Assembly (NCBI GenBank): GCA_018398765.1
Contig: JAHBMJ010001245.1
Location: 11,813 to 33,426 of the forward strand
Reading direction: 5' to 3'
DNA length: 21,614 nucleotides
Source: Chromera velia
Taxonomy: Eukaryota; Sar; Chromeraceae
Shown here: one piece after another, positions 9,049 through 18,852 of the stretch
Layout: each line of letters begins with the position of its first letter
How positions within the stretch are numbered: position 1 is the first letter of the stretch
Program-made: the position numbers and the translations under genes
Notes under the pieces: generated by a model
What the model saw: the letters and a program-made list of their open reading frames with translations, nothing else
Told to the model about the DNA's origin: nothing
Database searches by the model: none

Positions 9049-9719
9049 TATAGGGTTGCTAAATGCTGTGGGCGATAAATGTCGTTATCGACATGCACTA
9101 AAGCTAGCACTAAAGCATACCTAGAAGCATACGATCGACAGATTGCACGATGAAGGATGAAAATGGATCAAAAGCTTATGATGAACTCTTTGATCAATCA
9201 TTCTATATTGATACACACATGCAGTATATATGAGAGAGACACCTCGATCGATCCGCATTGAAAAATTAATTCATGCACATGCATGCATGCATACAAATTT
9301 AATGAATGAATGAATGAAGTTGGCTTTGCTAGAGTGGAGCCGTGCTCCTAGCAGCCCATGTTCATGCAAGAGATCGTCAATCACTCAACTCTAGAGATAA
9401 GATTAAGCGCGAAATCCCCTGAAGTGCTCGCTTGGTGAGCTCACGAGCAGCATGCGCGTTGGAGGTGGCAATAGAAGACTCGAACAGAAGAATACACTAA
9501 TTAACTGCATGCATGCAAAAAACGCACACGCACGCAAATTAAAATAAACACTTTTTGTGAGCACGTTTTTTAGCGTGTTTTATATGTTTGATCCATTGAT
9601 ATATATATACTGCACACTAAATGCCACTTTGGCTACAAAATGCCGTTTCAAATGCCGATGTCGGCATGAGAGGTATTGCAAATGTCGACATTAAGCACTG
9701 ATAGCATTTATTAACCCTA
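9049..9719. mobile_element. Second hAT-like non-autonomous element, ~670 bp, imperfect ends
   Basis: The left end TAGGGTTGCTAAATGCT (from 9051) is inverted on the right (read inward: TAGGGTTAATAAATGCT, ending 9719). The similarity decays but resumes at AATGTCG and at GCAGTATATAT (about 9222) versus ATATATACTGC (about 9602). GCGAAAC occurs directly outside both ends (9042-9048 and 9720-9726), extendable to an 8-mer with one mismatch (final T versus A). The TAGGG-type end and ~8-bp duplication fit an old hAT-type MITE. The interior holds several small palindromes around the words ATGTCG and ATGCCGA and a short GAAT run near 9301-9318. There is no coding capacity. Confidence 0.55.
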
Positions 9720-10231
9720 GCGAAACAATTAAACAAAAAAAACAATTAAAGGTTGATTGGTTGATTGATTGATGACCATAGGATTAGGATTAGGATTTTA
9801 ATATGTTCCGGGTTGTCGTTGTCCCGCAAACCACTGCCGGGCCTCGACTTGCACCGTTAACTATATAGATTGGCGATACTTGCATGCACATCATGATCAT
9901 GATACATGCATACAGTTTACCTAACACTTTAATTAGTAATTATATTTTTCTTATACTAGTTCCTACAATTTTTAGGTTTTTATCTAGGTTTTTGCATAAT
10001 ATTTTTATTTATTTGGTCTGTATATGTAATCACTGTAATGCCCGGCGGACAATCCTAGGGTCTAACCTAGGGTAAACCTAGGGGTAAACTTGACCCGAGG
10101 CTACCCAAGACTCTAACCGAGACTTGACCCCACTAGACCCCACTAAGTTTTAAGATAACAAGTTTTTTACTAAGTCTTTTAAACAAGACTGACTATATAG
10201 AAGACTGACTAATTTATATATGAGTCAATCG
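9720..10231. other. Spacer between two transposon-like elements
   Basis: No gene seen. Notable words are GGATTA repeats at about 9780-9795 and three CCTAGG palindromes within about 35 bases (10053-10083). The rest is AT-rich. Confidence 0.6.
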
Positions 10232-10340
10232 TACACTGGAACTATAGTGTGTCACAATGAGAATTTCTAAAACCTTTTATGTCACAATGATTTGTGAAAT
10301 AATAATTATGATTTTAAGAACTTTTGACTGATTCAATTAA

Positions 10341-10413
10341 ATCACACTTATGTGTGATAAAATTAGTTGTAGATCGCGGCTTGACATGCGTCAAGAGGCG
10401 GCGTCATAGCCGC
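10341..10413. repeat. Three consecutive perfect hairpins
   Basis: ATCACAC/GTGTGAT (10341-10358, loop TTAT), CTTGAC/GTCAAG (10380-10395, loop ATGC) and GCGGC/GCCGC (10398-10413, loop GTCATA) follow one another. They precede the small frame at 10473 by about 60 bases of pyrimidine-rich leader. They sit inside the TA-flanked element. Confidence 0.5.
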
Positions 10414-10472
10414 TGCACGGGCCGCGCTGCACTTCTCGTCTCTATCCGTCTCCTTCTTTGTAACGCTTCACT

Positions 10473-10634
10473 ATGACCAAAGGTTTAAAGAAAGTGAAGA
10501 AAGATTCGTCAGGGCGCAAGAAAGACTCTGCTGAGCATAAAGCTAAAAAGCTTCTGACTCATTTCAAGGCTGAGGGTTGCTTGGAAGCGGGAGACATTCG
10601 CCCCATCACAGAGGAGACGTACAAAGCCAAATAG
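10473..10634 (+). pseudogene. 53-codon Lys-rich reading frame inside the TA-flanked element
   Basis: It starts ATG at 10473 after a pyrimidine-rich leader and ends TAG at 10632. The product is strongly basic at first (MTKGLKKVKKDSSGRKKDSA) and then mixed, with EAGDIRPITEETYKAK before the stop. The codons after TAG stay open for about 30 more (QWVCSKKESI...) until the GAAT array, so the stop could have truncated a longer frame. The GC-richer, coding-like segment differs from the AT-rich element ends, suggesting captured or retro-inserted sequence. I do not recognise the protein. Confidence 0.35.
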
Positions 10635-10702
10635 CAATGGGTGTGCAGCAAAAAAGAAAGCATCAAAACAATGCAGAGGAAGGAGACGATTCTGATTGAA
10701 TC

Positions 10703-10928
10703 AATAAATGAATGAATGAATGAAAGAATGAATGAATAAATGAATGAATGAATGAATGAATAAATAAATGAATGAATGAATAAATGAATGAATGAATGAA
10801 TTATGAATGACCAAGGCAGTGAATGAGTGAGGGAGTGAGTGAGTGAGTAAGTGAGTGAGGTGAGTGGGTGAGGTGAGTGAAGGAAGTGAGTGAGTGAGTG
10901 AATGAATGAATGAGTGAATGAGGTGAGT
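10703..10928. repeat. (GAAT)n / (GAGT)n compound array
   Basis: About 105 bases of GAAT/AAAT units, a short break (TTATGAATGACCAAGGCAGT), then about 100 bases of GAGT/GAGG units returning to GAAT. It lies immediately after the end of the coding-like segment of the TA-flanked element, in the position where non-LTR retroelements often carry a simple-repeat tail. Confidence 0.85.
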
Positions 10929-11141
10929 CTGACCTTCAACGACTTTGAAGATTTCAAGCTAGTGGCTGCTAGTCACTTTGAAAGTCTAGGATCACTCCAA
11001 AGTTTGTCTGACAATTTCATCACACCTAACTTACTCAAACTATTTCATCACACCTATTGTGACACAATTATTTGTGTCACTGGTACTAGTGTATAGGGCA
11101 TTCTGTCATAATTTTAATTGTGTCACACTATAGTTTCAGTG

Positions 11142-12489
11142 TAGTGAATTAATGAATTATAAAATAAAAATCTGGATAAAAATCGAAAGTTTTACACTAT
11201 ATATAAAGTTATTATAAACTTAAACAAATTGCACGATTGAATTCTACTTTTAACCAGACTTGTGAAAATGAATGCTCAAAAACGAAAAAAGACTTTTAAG
11301 TGGCCTAGTAAGTGGCACTTTATACTAGTTTACAGTTTGAATAGTATATTAAAGAATCATAATCATCATCATCATTCACCATCGCCATCTAGATCGCCAT
11401 CGGCCCGTAAATGAGCGTCGAGCGTTCGGCTGGTTCAAGTACTGCAAATTGATAGTAGCAAGAAAAAGCCTGACCTGCATATATGTAAAAGCAGGCAGCA
11501 AAAGAGAAGACTCAATCGGATGGTTCGGATCGACTGGCATGCACGCGAGTGTAAATCAAAATGAAAGCGAATTTGAGGCCGTTTCTTGAAAAAAAAAAAC
11601 TTGCATATGCATATGCATACAATGAATGCCATTGAATGGAGCAATCTGAATCGTGTTGCTTCAATTAATCCCAGTTGTACCATCGAATTCGAATCTGTAC
11701 AGTCCGAGCGACCCACTTGACCCGAGTTGCATCTGCCATGCGCACCCGGGCAAGTTACCTTGCCCCCCATCGTCTCCACTTTCTCTTGCCCTGCTCGATT
11801 ATCAAAAAAACAAGAGGTCGATGGCAATCATCTGACTTTCTTTCATGCATCTGTTCCAGGCACTGTTTTTGAGTCCCTTATTCCTTTTTCTCCCGCATGC
11901 AGTCCATTGAATTACATTGAATTCGTTGCAGGCAACCAATTTTGACGTCGGGTCAAGTCCGTCTGTCTTCCATGACGGAATTGCGCTTCACTTTCCTACC
12001 CAATCACTTATTTTCTGGATTGAATTGGCCAAAATTCTGACGCTCACGCGTGCAGGGTACGAAGGGAGAAAAGGATTGGAGGCAGTCATCAAACGTTTGG
12101 CTGGTCTTTCGTGACCTGCACGTCTCACCGACGACCCGATTTTTTTTTTTTTCACGAATTGTACAAAGTCTTAAAAAGCAACCCCGTGCACCAACCCCTT
12201 CCCTCTCCCATACACACAGACGTGGACAGTGGCGACGACATTCCTACTATGCAACCAATGAATCCATGCATCCCCGGATTCCATTGAATTAACTCCCTGC
12301 CTGTCTTTCATTTAGAAAAAAACTTTCAAAACGAAAGCAGACCCCCACTCGGTCTGTGGTGGTCTGCTCGTCCATCTGCTCTTCTTCATGTCCCTGTATC
12401 TCGTTTCCACAGACGGCTTTCCTCCTCTCTTTTTCCCATCACTGTCTGTATGTTCCGCGCATAGGCAGGCATCTCGTCTGTCTGTCGGT
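11142..12489. other. Spacer and 3' flank of the CBS-domain gene
   Basis: The first 300 bases are AT-rich, with a CATCAT run near 11365. From about 11640 the DNA becomes more GC-balanced. A plus-strand frame ending TGA at 12114 reads through ...SVFHDGIALHFPTQ... but has no recognisable relative and no clear start; it is not called as a gene. The part nearest 12489 is presumably the 3' untranslated region of the minus-strand CBS gene. Confidence 0.5.
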
Positions 12490-15400
12490 TTACTGGGGAG
12501 GGGGCTTTGTGAAGAGGCGGAGGAGGTCTGTGAGTGTGATGATGGACACGGGCTTTCCCTCCCCATCCAAGACGTACACTCTGTGAATCGAGTGCTTCAC
12601 CAGAGCGTCCAGGACCTCCTTCAAAGTGCTCTCCTCCTTCACAGACACCAGCGGCCAGGCAGACATCACATCGCCCCACTTCCCCGTGAGGTCGGAAGGG
12701 CTCGGGCCTTTGCCCTCGAGAAGGTCGGCCTTCGATGCCGCACCGCTGACTCCGTGGACTGCCAGAGAGAAGAGACCCGCAGGGTGGAGGAGAAGAGGGA
12801 AGTCGTCCTCGTTGCTGCAGTTAGTTACGGAAAGAGAGACCAACAGACCGAATCTTTTTTCCCTCCTGCTGGTTTTTCGTTCCTTCTTCTCTGCTGTTCG
12901 GCAATTCTCGAAAAGTGTCTCCTTTCTTTCACACAATGCAGAACAAGTCTTGATAACAGCATCAAAACAGAGAGAAACCGTTGGTTGAGGTTCTTTCGAA
13001 AACACAAGAATTCACAGAGGTACGAGAAGTTCCCGAAAACAATGCTGAAGGCGTGACAGAGCACAGAGGCTTAAAAAGAAAGAACATGAGCGTTCGCATA
13101 CACAGACAGAAAGCACAACCACAGGCACAAACAAACAGCCATACATCTATCTGACCGACCTGCAGAAGCGGATGTCGGAGGACGACAGGTTGCCGACGAG
13201 TTTTCCGTCCTCGTCCACCAGCCCGATGGAGGACTTCTTGTCCTTTGCCATGAACCCGAAGGCCTTCAAGGCACTCGTCGTCACGCTGGTAGTGAACACG
13301 GCGTGCTGCAGGCAGACAGGGGTGATCGAAAGGGTGAATGAATCTTCTTCCGCACGGAATTTGTGCGGGCAAACAGAGTGCGCATGCTTAGAAAAGGACG
13401 GACACACACACTGGCGCAGGGTCTCTCTGTCTTTTACTCATGCAAACTCAGACAGACAGGAAAGGAGAGAAGCAGAGAGGCCGTTCAAATTATTTCACTT
13501 AACTGACGTCTGTGAGTTCGACCTCGTCGACGGTCTTCGAGAGGATCTCTGAGAATTTGTCCGCGTTCTTGTGGATCAGTCGGACGACGTCTGTCTGACT
13601 CAGAACGTGAGAAACCTGCAAGCACACAAGAGATAAAAATCAAAAGTGAATCAAGGTGAACACTGCAAAGAAGGGATACCTGGGAATGCTCTTTCTTTCA
13701 CGCAGCGAAAAGAAAATTACGGCAGACAGAAACAGAGGCTCTTCCTTCCTTCCTCAGAGGATGTTGTCTGCCTGACTGCCTGACCTTCAGGCCTGTCGCA
13801 CCAGGCTTCTCAGACCCGGGGGCGACGCTGACGACCGTCACCTCTGTGCCCTTTGTTTCTGTGTGGGCCTCTGCCTGTGCAGGGGCACAGAGGTACAGTC
13901 GGTGGTGCACCTGCATGCATGCGAGTGTGAGCACACAGAGGTAAGGGACGCAAGTCAGAAAACAAATTTGTCGTCTGAAGGCGGAAGACAAGATGAGAGG
14001 TGTCCGTAGTGCGCCCGCGGGAGCATAAGCACACAGGGAGCAGGGAAACCTCAAGAGCAGCACCAGAAAAAGGAGAAGCTCTTCCTTCCGCATTTTGAAT
14101 CACGGGACACACAAAAAAGGTTTCTTTTCTGCCACATGTGTTTGTATCTCAGCAGGCTGAGTAGAAGAGTAGAAGAACGACAACAAAGGGTAAAGACGCA
14201 ACATTAAATAATGCTCCGCCGGGTCACTCAATCAAATGCAGCCGGCCGGGCATGTAGCCGGCCTTTGACCCTCCATGCGCTTCTTCTCTCTCACCAATCC
14301 GCAAAACCAAAATAGAGGATATATCTGTGCACACGTGCATGATCATACATTCCTTCCAGCAACCCACGCACGTGAAGTTCCTGGATGTTGAATGACTCCA
14401 CGCACGCATCCAGGACACTGCTCTTGAACCCGGCTGTCATCAACCAGAGCTCACCAGCTGCTCGCAGGACGACAGACAGACAAGAGGGAGAGGGGGCATG
14501 GAAGAAGAAAGATCACAGAGGAGAGAGAGGCAATGCGTCGGAGAAGGAACGATGGTACACGAACCAGAGAAAGCCCGAAAAGGCATTTGCAATCTTACCG
14601 TCCGGCCTCACTGGTTTTGACCCTTCCCTCCCTTTCTCGTTCTGGGAACATAAAAACCGTAGAAGAACGAGTGAGAACCTCTTTTTCGACAGAACTTTTC
14701 TCTCTGGACCCCCCCCCGCCTTTCTTCCCACTTACGGTGCTGCAGCTTCTGCACAGGCTTTGCCAGGAAAAGCTTTGCACACGCCCTGATGGACTCCTCT
14801 CTGATGTCGTCAGCGAAGTCGATCCACCTGGGGTGGTTCCCTTCCAGCACTGCATGCACGCACGTTGCGTTTCACTCAGACATATCAATCAATACACATA
14901 GACAGACGAAGGGACGCAAATAGAGAAGGAGAAGTACAGGGACTGAAGAGCCACAGGGTGTGAATGAAAACTTTCAAAGGAGCAAAAAGCCAAGGCAGTG
15001 CATTCAAGGAAGGGCTGAAGGGGAAGGAAAGTGTGCAACGATCTACAAAGAAGACTCATCCTTTTCCTTAGCCCTGTCTGCCTTAGAGTCTTAGTCAGAC
15101 AATCTGTCCACCCATGCCCTCATGAGCTGACTCGTTGTGAAGTTCTTGAGGCAGTCACCGACAGAGAGGGCCCCCTCATACTCTCCATCTTGGTCGAGAA
15201 TGGGGACGCTGAACAAGTGAGGGAGGGTGGAATGAAGAGAAAAAGGGAGTGAGAGAGGCTGTCGGGAGGCGGATGGGTAGGCACAGTAGACATGGTAAGC
15301 AGTGTGCATGCGAAATATATCATGCTTGATCCAAGCAAGAGGAGGGGCAGGAGATCGAGGAAATGGAGAGGATGCGAAAGCAAAGAGACGCAAGACAAAG

Positions 15401-15873
15401 GGGAGATCTTGTGCATCTTCTGTGACCCGCCCTCTGATTCAAGGAAATCAAACAAACACGGGAGAGAAACCAAGACAAAGCAAACGCACCTGAGAATTCC
15501 TTCCTTCGCAAGAGTCTGCAAGGACGGTGAAAGCAGTCAGAGGGTACGGTGCTTAGTGTGAAGATGGGAAGCCACAACAAGCAAACGTGTGAAGGACATC
15601 AACACGGAGGGTCAGAAAAAGAACGAGCGAAAGAGATGTGCGGCGGGAGCGACAGGAGAGCAGGTGCAGAGAACTCAAGGAGAGTCACAGATGCGTGCAC
15701 TTGCCGTCTCCCACAGCAACACAGTCACTTCTGAAGGCCCCCATACTGACTTGCAGTCCCTCGGCCACGGTGGCTGTCTCAGGCAGGGACACAAGGCAGC
15801 GCTTGTTCTCTGCCAAGAGCGAGGAAACCTCTTGAGAGTCCAGGAACTCTCGGATTGGCTGGAAGACAGGCAT
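12490..15873 (-). CDS. Four-CBS-domain protein, AMPK-gamma / SNF4-like
   Basis: Nine exons (minus strand): 15873-15751, 15515-15490, 15208-15132, 14849-14736, 14457-14372, 13910-13785, 13615-13508, 13305-13160, 12814-12490. All introns are GT-AG and all phases agree, giving 376 aa from ATG (MPVFQPIREFLDS) to TAA. Two Bateman pairs are seen: CBS1 about 25-75 (VPILDQDGEYEGALSVGD), CBS2 about 120-200 (GLKVSHVLSQTDVVRLI), CBS3 about 221-268 (IGLVDEDGKLVGNLSSSD), CBS4 about 318-372 (HSIHRVYVLDGEGKPVSI, then TLTDLLRLF). The nucleotide-binding Asp that closes each CBS motif is kept in all four (D68, D193, D264, D365). HSIHR in CBS4 resembles HKVHR of animal AMPK gamma. In that family the gamma subunit binds AMP/ADP/ATP and tunes the SnRK1/AMPK kinase in energy stress; that role is inferred here. 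A ~30-residue insert lies within CBS2 (about 151-181). Exon 2 is a 26-nt microexon; exon 5 has a tandem GAG/CAG acceptor. Length is slightly above the family's usual ~330 aa. Confidence 0.88.
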
Positions 15874-16525
15874 ATCTTTCTTGGTTTGGTTTCCTGTTTG
15901 GTCAGTTCAATCTCTCCCGGTCAAAGTCCACGTCTTAGTTGGAGCAGAGCGAGTCAGTTGGAGCTAGTGAATCAAAACTGAAGGAGTGCACCTCAACCCG
16001 CTTGACACACGGCTGCTGCTGCCTGAGCCTGCCTCACGGATACACCCGCAAAGATGACGACGAAACGCCTGATCGAATCTAACTTTGGCGGCGGCGCCGC
16101 CCACATGAGGCCGGATCCGGCCGAGCGCGCGCGCGCGCGCGCGGCCCAAAATGCGGCGGCGCTCTACTAGTGTATATTATAAAATATCGTTTTTGGCGGC
16201 GGCGCCCATGCCTGCACCGTCCCACAACATGCAGGCATTCAGTGTCGACCCGGCCCTCGTCTCTCCTGCCGGATCTCACAGCTAGCGTCAATCAAACGAA
16301 TCCGCGTGCGCATAGGTTTTCAATCCTGCTTCAATATCATGCAACTTTGAGAATCTTCTTCTAGAGCTGCATCGATCTGACTGGCTAAATTGAAGGGTGG
16401 CCAACTAGCGCTGCTCGTGACTTCCGGTGAAGATTACTGACTGACCAGAAAACGACCGAAAATTGTGGAGCTTGGTGAATGTCTTGTCTCTCCAACAATC
16501 CGCCGTAGGTTTTGTTCTGTCTTTC
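15874..16525. promoter_or_regulatory. Divergent (bidirectional) promoter region
   Basis: 652 bases separate the ATG of the minus-strand CBS gene from that of the plus-strand hydrolase. TTTGGCGGCGGCGCC occurs twice in the same orientation (16084-16098 and 16192-16206), both followed soon by CATG; a diverged third copy is near 16149-16163. Between them lie the 14-bp palindrome GGCCGGATCCGGCC (16109-16122) and a GC run (16125-16142). A TATA-like AT-rich stretch is at about 16171-16188. The motif resembles an E2F-type GGCGC site, but this is only a resemblance. Confidence 0.5.
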
Positions 16526-17818
16526 ATGAGTTCTCCAGGGACGGTTGGAGCTCCTGCCTCTTCCTCTGCCCAAGGACAGATGGATAAGGAGAAGCAGCGC
16601 CAATTGTATCTCTATGGGGCAGTGGGAGCATGTTTGATTGGCATTCCCATGTTGGTGACAATGCCCGGTCTTTTCGAGGCACTCACCACCCTCTTGTACA
16701 AAATGTTTCAACTTGTCTGTTTCTTTGCCTTCCTGACCATTGGTGCTCTCTGGTGGTACCAGGAGAAGCTTCTTTTCCACCCTGAAATGCCCCCAGGGCT
16801 GAAACTTCCCGAACAGAATCCCGACGGGATGAAAACTCCAGGGGAGCACGACATTCCATACGAGGATGTTTATGCGACCACATCAGATGGTGTGCGCATT
16901 CACATGTGGATGATGTGGCAGAAAAAAGAGGAGCAGACGGGGGGGGGGCAACCGCTGCCCACTATTATTTTCTTTCAAGGGAACGCAGGGAATATGGGTC
17001 TCCGTCTCCCTTTCTTCGTCGACGTGTATCGACAGCTAAAGTGTCACATCCTTGCCGTCTCTTATCGAGGGTACGGCCACAGCAGCGGCATCCCGACAGA
17101 GGAAGGGATCTACCTCGACTCAGAAGCAGCCCTCGATTGGTTGAATCAGAGGGTCGTCTCCCGTCTCACCGCAGAAGGAGGAGAGGGTAGTGACAGGCAA
17201 GGGGGGGGACAGAGGCGTCGGGTGGCGGCGGAAGCCGATGTGGCGGCGGAAGCCGATGCCGCCCCTACCACAAGCGCCGCCCGAGTGATGTCGAGGGCCC
17301 CTGGGTCTCTCGCTCTGGGTCGTCTGATTTCTTGGAAGGATGAGTCACTCAGTCCTGCTTGTCTGTCGAAGGTATTTGTGATGGGCAGATCTCTCGGGGG
17401 GGCAGTGGCAATCCGCCTTGCTCGTCAGATGCCTTATGAGATTCGTGGGGTGATTGTTGAAAACACCTTCACATCGATAGAGCACATGGTTGAGATTCTC
17501 TTTCCCTTCCTCAGACCCTTCAAGATTCTCTTCCCACTCATCCAACGACTCCAGTTGACCTCCATTGAACACGTGAAGAACTGCCGCACCCCGATTTTGT
17601 TTCTTTCAGGACAGCAGGATGAGCTTGTACCTGCAGAGCAGATGGAGACCCTCCACAGAGAGAGTGCGAGTGTGTTGAAGAAAATCCACAGGGTCAAGCA
17701 GGGAAGCCACAACGATACGTGGCGGCAGGGGGGCACAGCGTACTGGCAGGCGATTGCTGATTTCATAGCGTCCTGCCTCGCTCTGTCTGTCTCTTCAGAC
17801 TCCCCAGACCGCACTTGA
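16526..17818 (+). CDS. ABHD13: ABHD13/Bem46-type alpha/beta hydrolase, membrane anchored
   Basis: 430 aa, intronless; the start is the first ATG of the frame (MSSPGTVG). Two hydrophobic segments at about 28-47 and 56-77 should anchor it in a membrane. The hydrolase core follows: WWYQEKLLFHPEMPPG, FFQGNAGN (151-156), YRGYGHSSG, EEGIYLDSEAALDWL, the nucleophile elbow GRSLGGAVAIRLA with Ser289, VENTFTSIEHM, SGQQDELVP with Asp365, and GSHNDTW with His395. This is collinear with human ABHD13 (HGNAGN, GRSLGG, VENTF, HNDTW), so a serine hydrolase of the ABHD13 branch is secure; the substrate is unknown. Oddities: the usual His of HGNAGN, which precedes the oxyanion glycine, is Gln151. A low-complexity insert of about 65 residues (about 214-281) lies before the nucleophile strand and contains an exact 18-nt duplication (17222-17257, AAEADV-type). 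Lack of introns contrasts with the neighbouring CBS gene. Confidence 0.9.
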   Translation: MSSPGTVGAPASSSAQGQMDKEKQRQLYLYGAVGACLIGIPMLVTMPGLFEALTTLLYKMFQLVCFFAFLTIGALWWYQEKLLFHPEMPPGLKLPEQNPDGMKTPGEHDIPYEDVYATTSDGVRIHMWMMWQKKEEQTGGGQPLPTIIFFQGNAGNMGLRLPFFVDVYRQLKCHILAVSYRGYGHSSGIPTEEGIYLDSEAALDWLNQRVVSRLTAEGGEGSDRQGGGQRRRVAAEADVAAEADAAPTTSAARVMSRAPGSLALGRLISWKDESLSPACLSKVFVMGRSLGGAVAIRLARQMPYEIRGVIVENTFTSIEHMVEILFPFLRPFKILFPLIQRLQLTSIEHVKNCRTPILFLSGQQDELVPAEQMETLHRESASVLKKIHRVKQGSHNDTWRQGGTAYWQAIADFIASCLALSVSSDSPDRT

Positions 17819-18522
17819 TCAAACAAAACGTACTTCGCAATTCAAAACAGTTTCACAATTCAACAGCTTACAACAGCTGCAATATTCACTGGCAGAATCT
17901 GGCAGAGCAATTCATGGAGTAATATTGGAGTTATTGTCAACTCCTAGGTCAACTCACTGGCATTGACCAAGATTGACACTTTGAGCAGGTCGATCTTCGT
18001 ATTTCCAGGGGATAATTTCCTAGCGTCTGACGTTATGGATATGACAGGCTATAGGTAACAGAATATCTAGCAGGGTATCCCATTAGGCTAGGTTAATTAG
18101 GTTAGAATGTTTGACGGCTTGGGTTTAGGTTAGTTTAGGTCTAGGTTTAGGATTTATGTTACTACTAGTAGTAGTAGGTTCTGGTTATAAACCTATTTAA
18201 GAGCTTTTTGAGGAAAATAAGAGAAAAACAATTTTTATAGTATACATTTATACCTGTATATTTTTTATTTAAAAATGATCAAAAGTCTAAAACACGACTA
18301 AAAATGCATTTCATATGAAAATTATATGTTTTCTGGCATCCTTGCAAGAACCTATACTAGCTCTAGTACAATAGCTATAGGAATTCAGATAAGAATTCAA
18401 ACAGGAATAATATCATCTGAGGAATTTAGACATATAGATCGATTTAGATAAGAATATAAAAAAGTGAAAGGATGAAAGGAAGATTCTGACTAGGATTCTG
18501 AAAGAAAGAATTCGAGCGATTC
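17819..18522. other. Convergent intergenic spacer
   Basis: No gene seen. At about 18085-18155 degenerate TTTAGG/GGTTAG words recur, resembling scattered telomere-type repeats (TTTAGGG class) but not a clean array. A short TAG triplet run is at about 18165-18178. The rest is AT-rich 3' flank. Confidence 0.5.
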
Positions 18523-18797
<275 letters not shown>

Positions 18798-18852
18798 TGG
18801 GAGAGAGAGACAGGGGGATAGGGAGATTACGGAGAATGACACTCAATTAAGG

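Larger units (their letters stand above)
10234..11141. mobile_element. Tc1/mariner-like non-autonomous element, 908 bp, TA-flanked
   Basis: The left terminus CACTGGAACTATAGTGTG (continuing to 10259) matches the inverted right terminus (11116-11141; read inward CACTGAAACTATAGTGTG) at 23 of 26 positions. TA stands immediately outside both ends (10232-10233 and 11142-11143), as expected for the TA target duplication of Tc1/mariner elements. Subterminal TGTCACAATG-like words recur inside both ends. The interior contains three successive hairpins (10341-10413), a 53-codon reading frame (10473-10634) and a long GAAT/GAGT array. There is no transposase. The internal sequence may be captured host or retroelement DNA. 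Confidence 0.7.

Noticed and set aside
9440..9500. Possible tRNA on the minus strand from a GTTCGAGTC box-B-like word
   Set aside because: The five bases on each side do not pair as a T stem and no acceptor or anticodon arms could be formed.
10559..10957. Minus-strand frame rich in HSFIHSF residues
   Set aside because: It is only the translation of the GAAT/GAGT array.
11917..12114. Small plus-strand protein of 65 codons
   Set aside because: No recognisable relative, no convincing ATG context, and it overlaps the likely 3' flank of the convergent CBS gene.
18085..18155. Interstitial telomere array
   Set aside because: The TTTAGG/GGTTAG words are irregular and not in tandem register; more likely AT/G-biased spacer.
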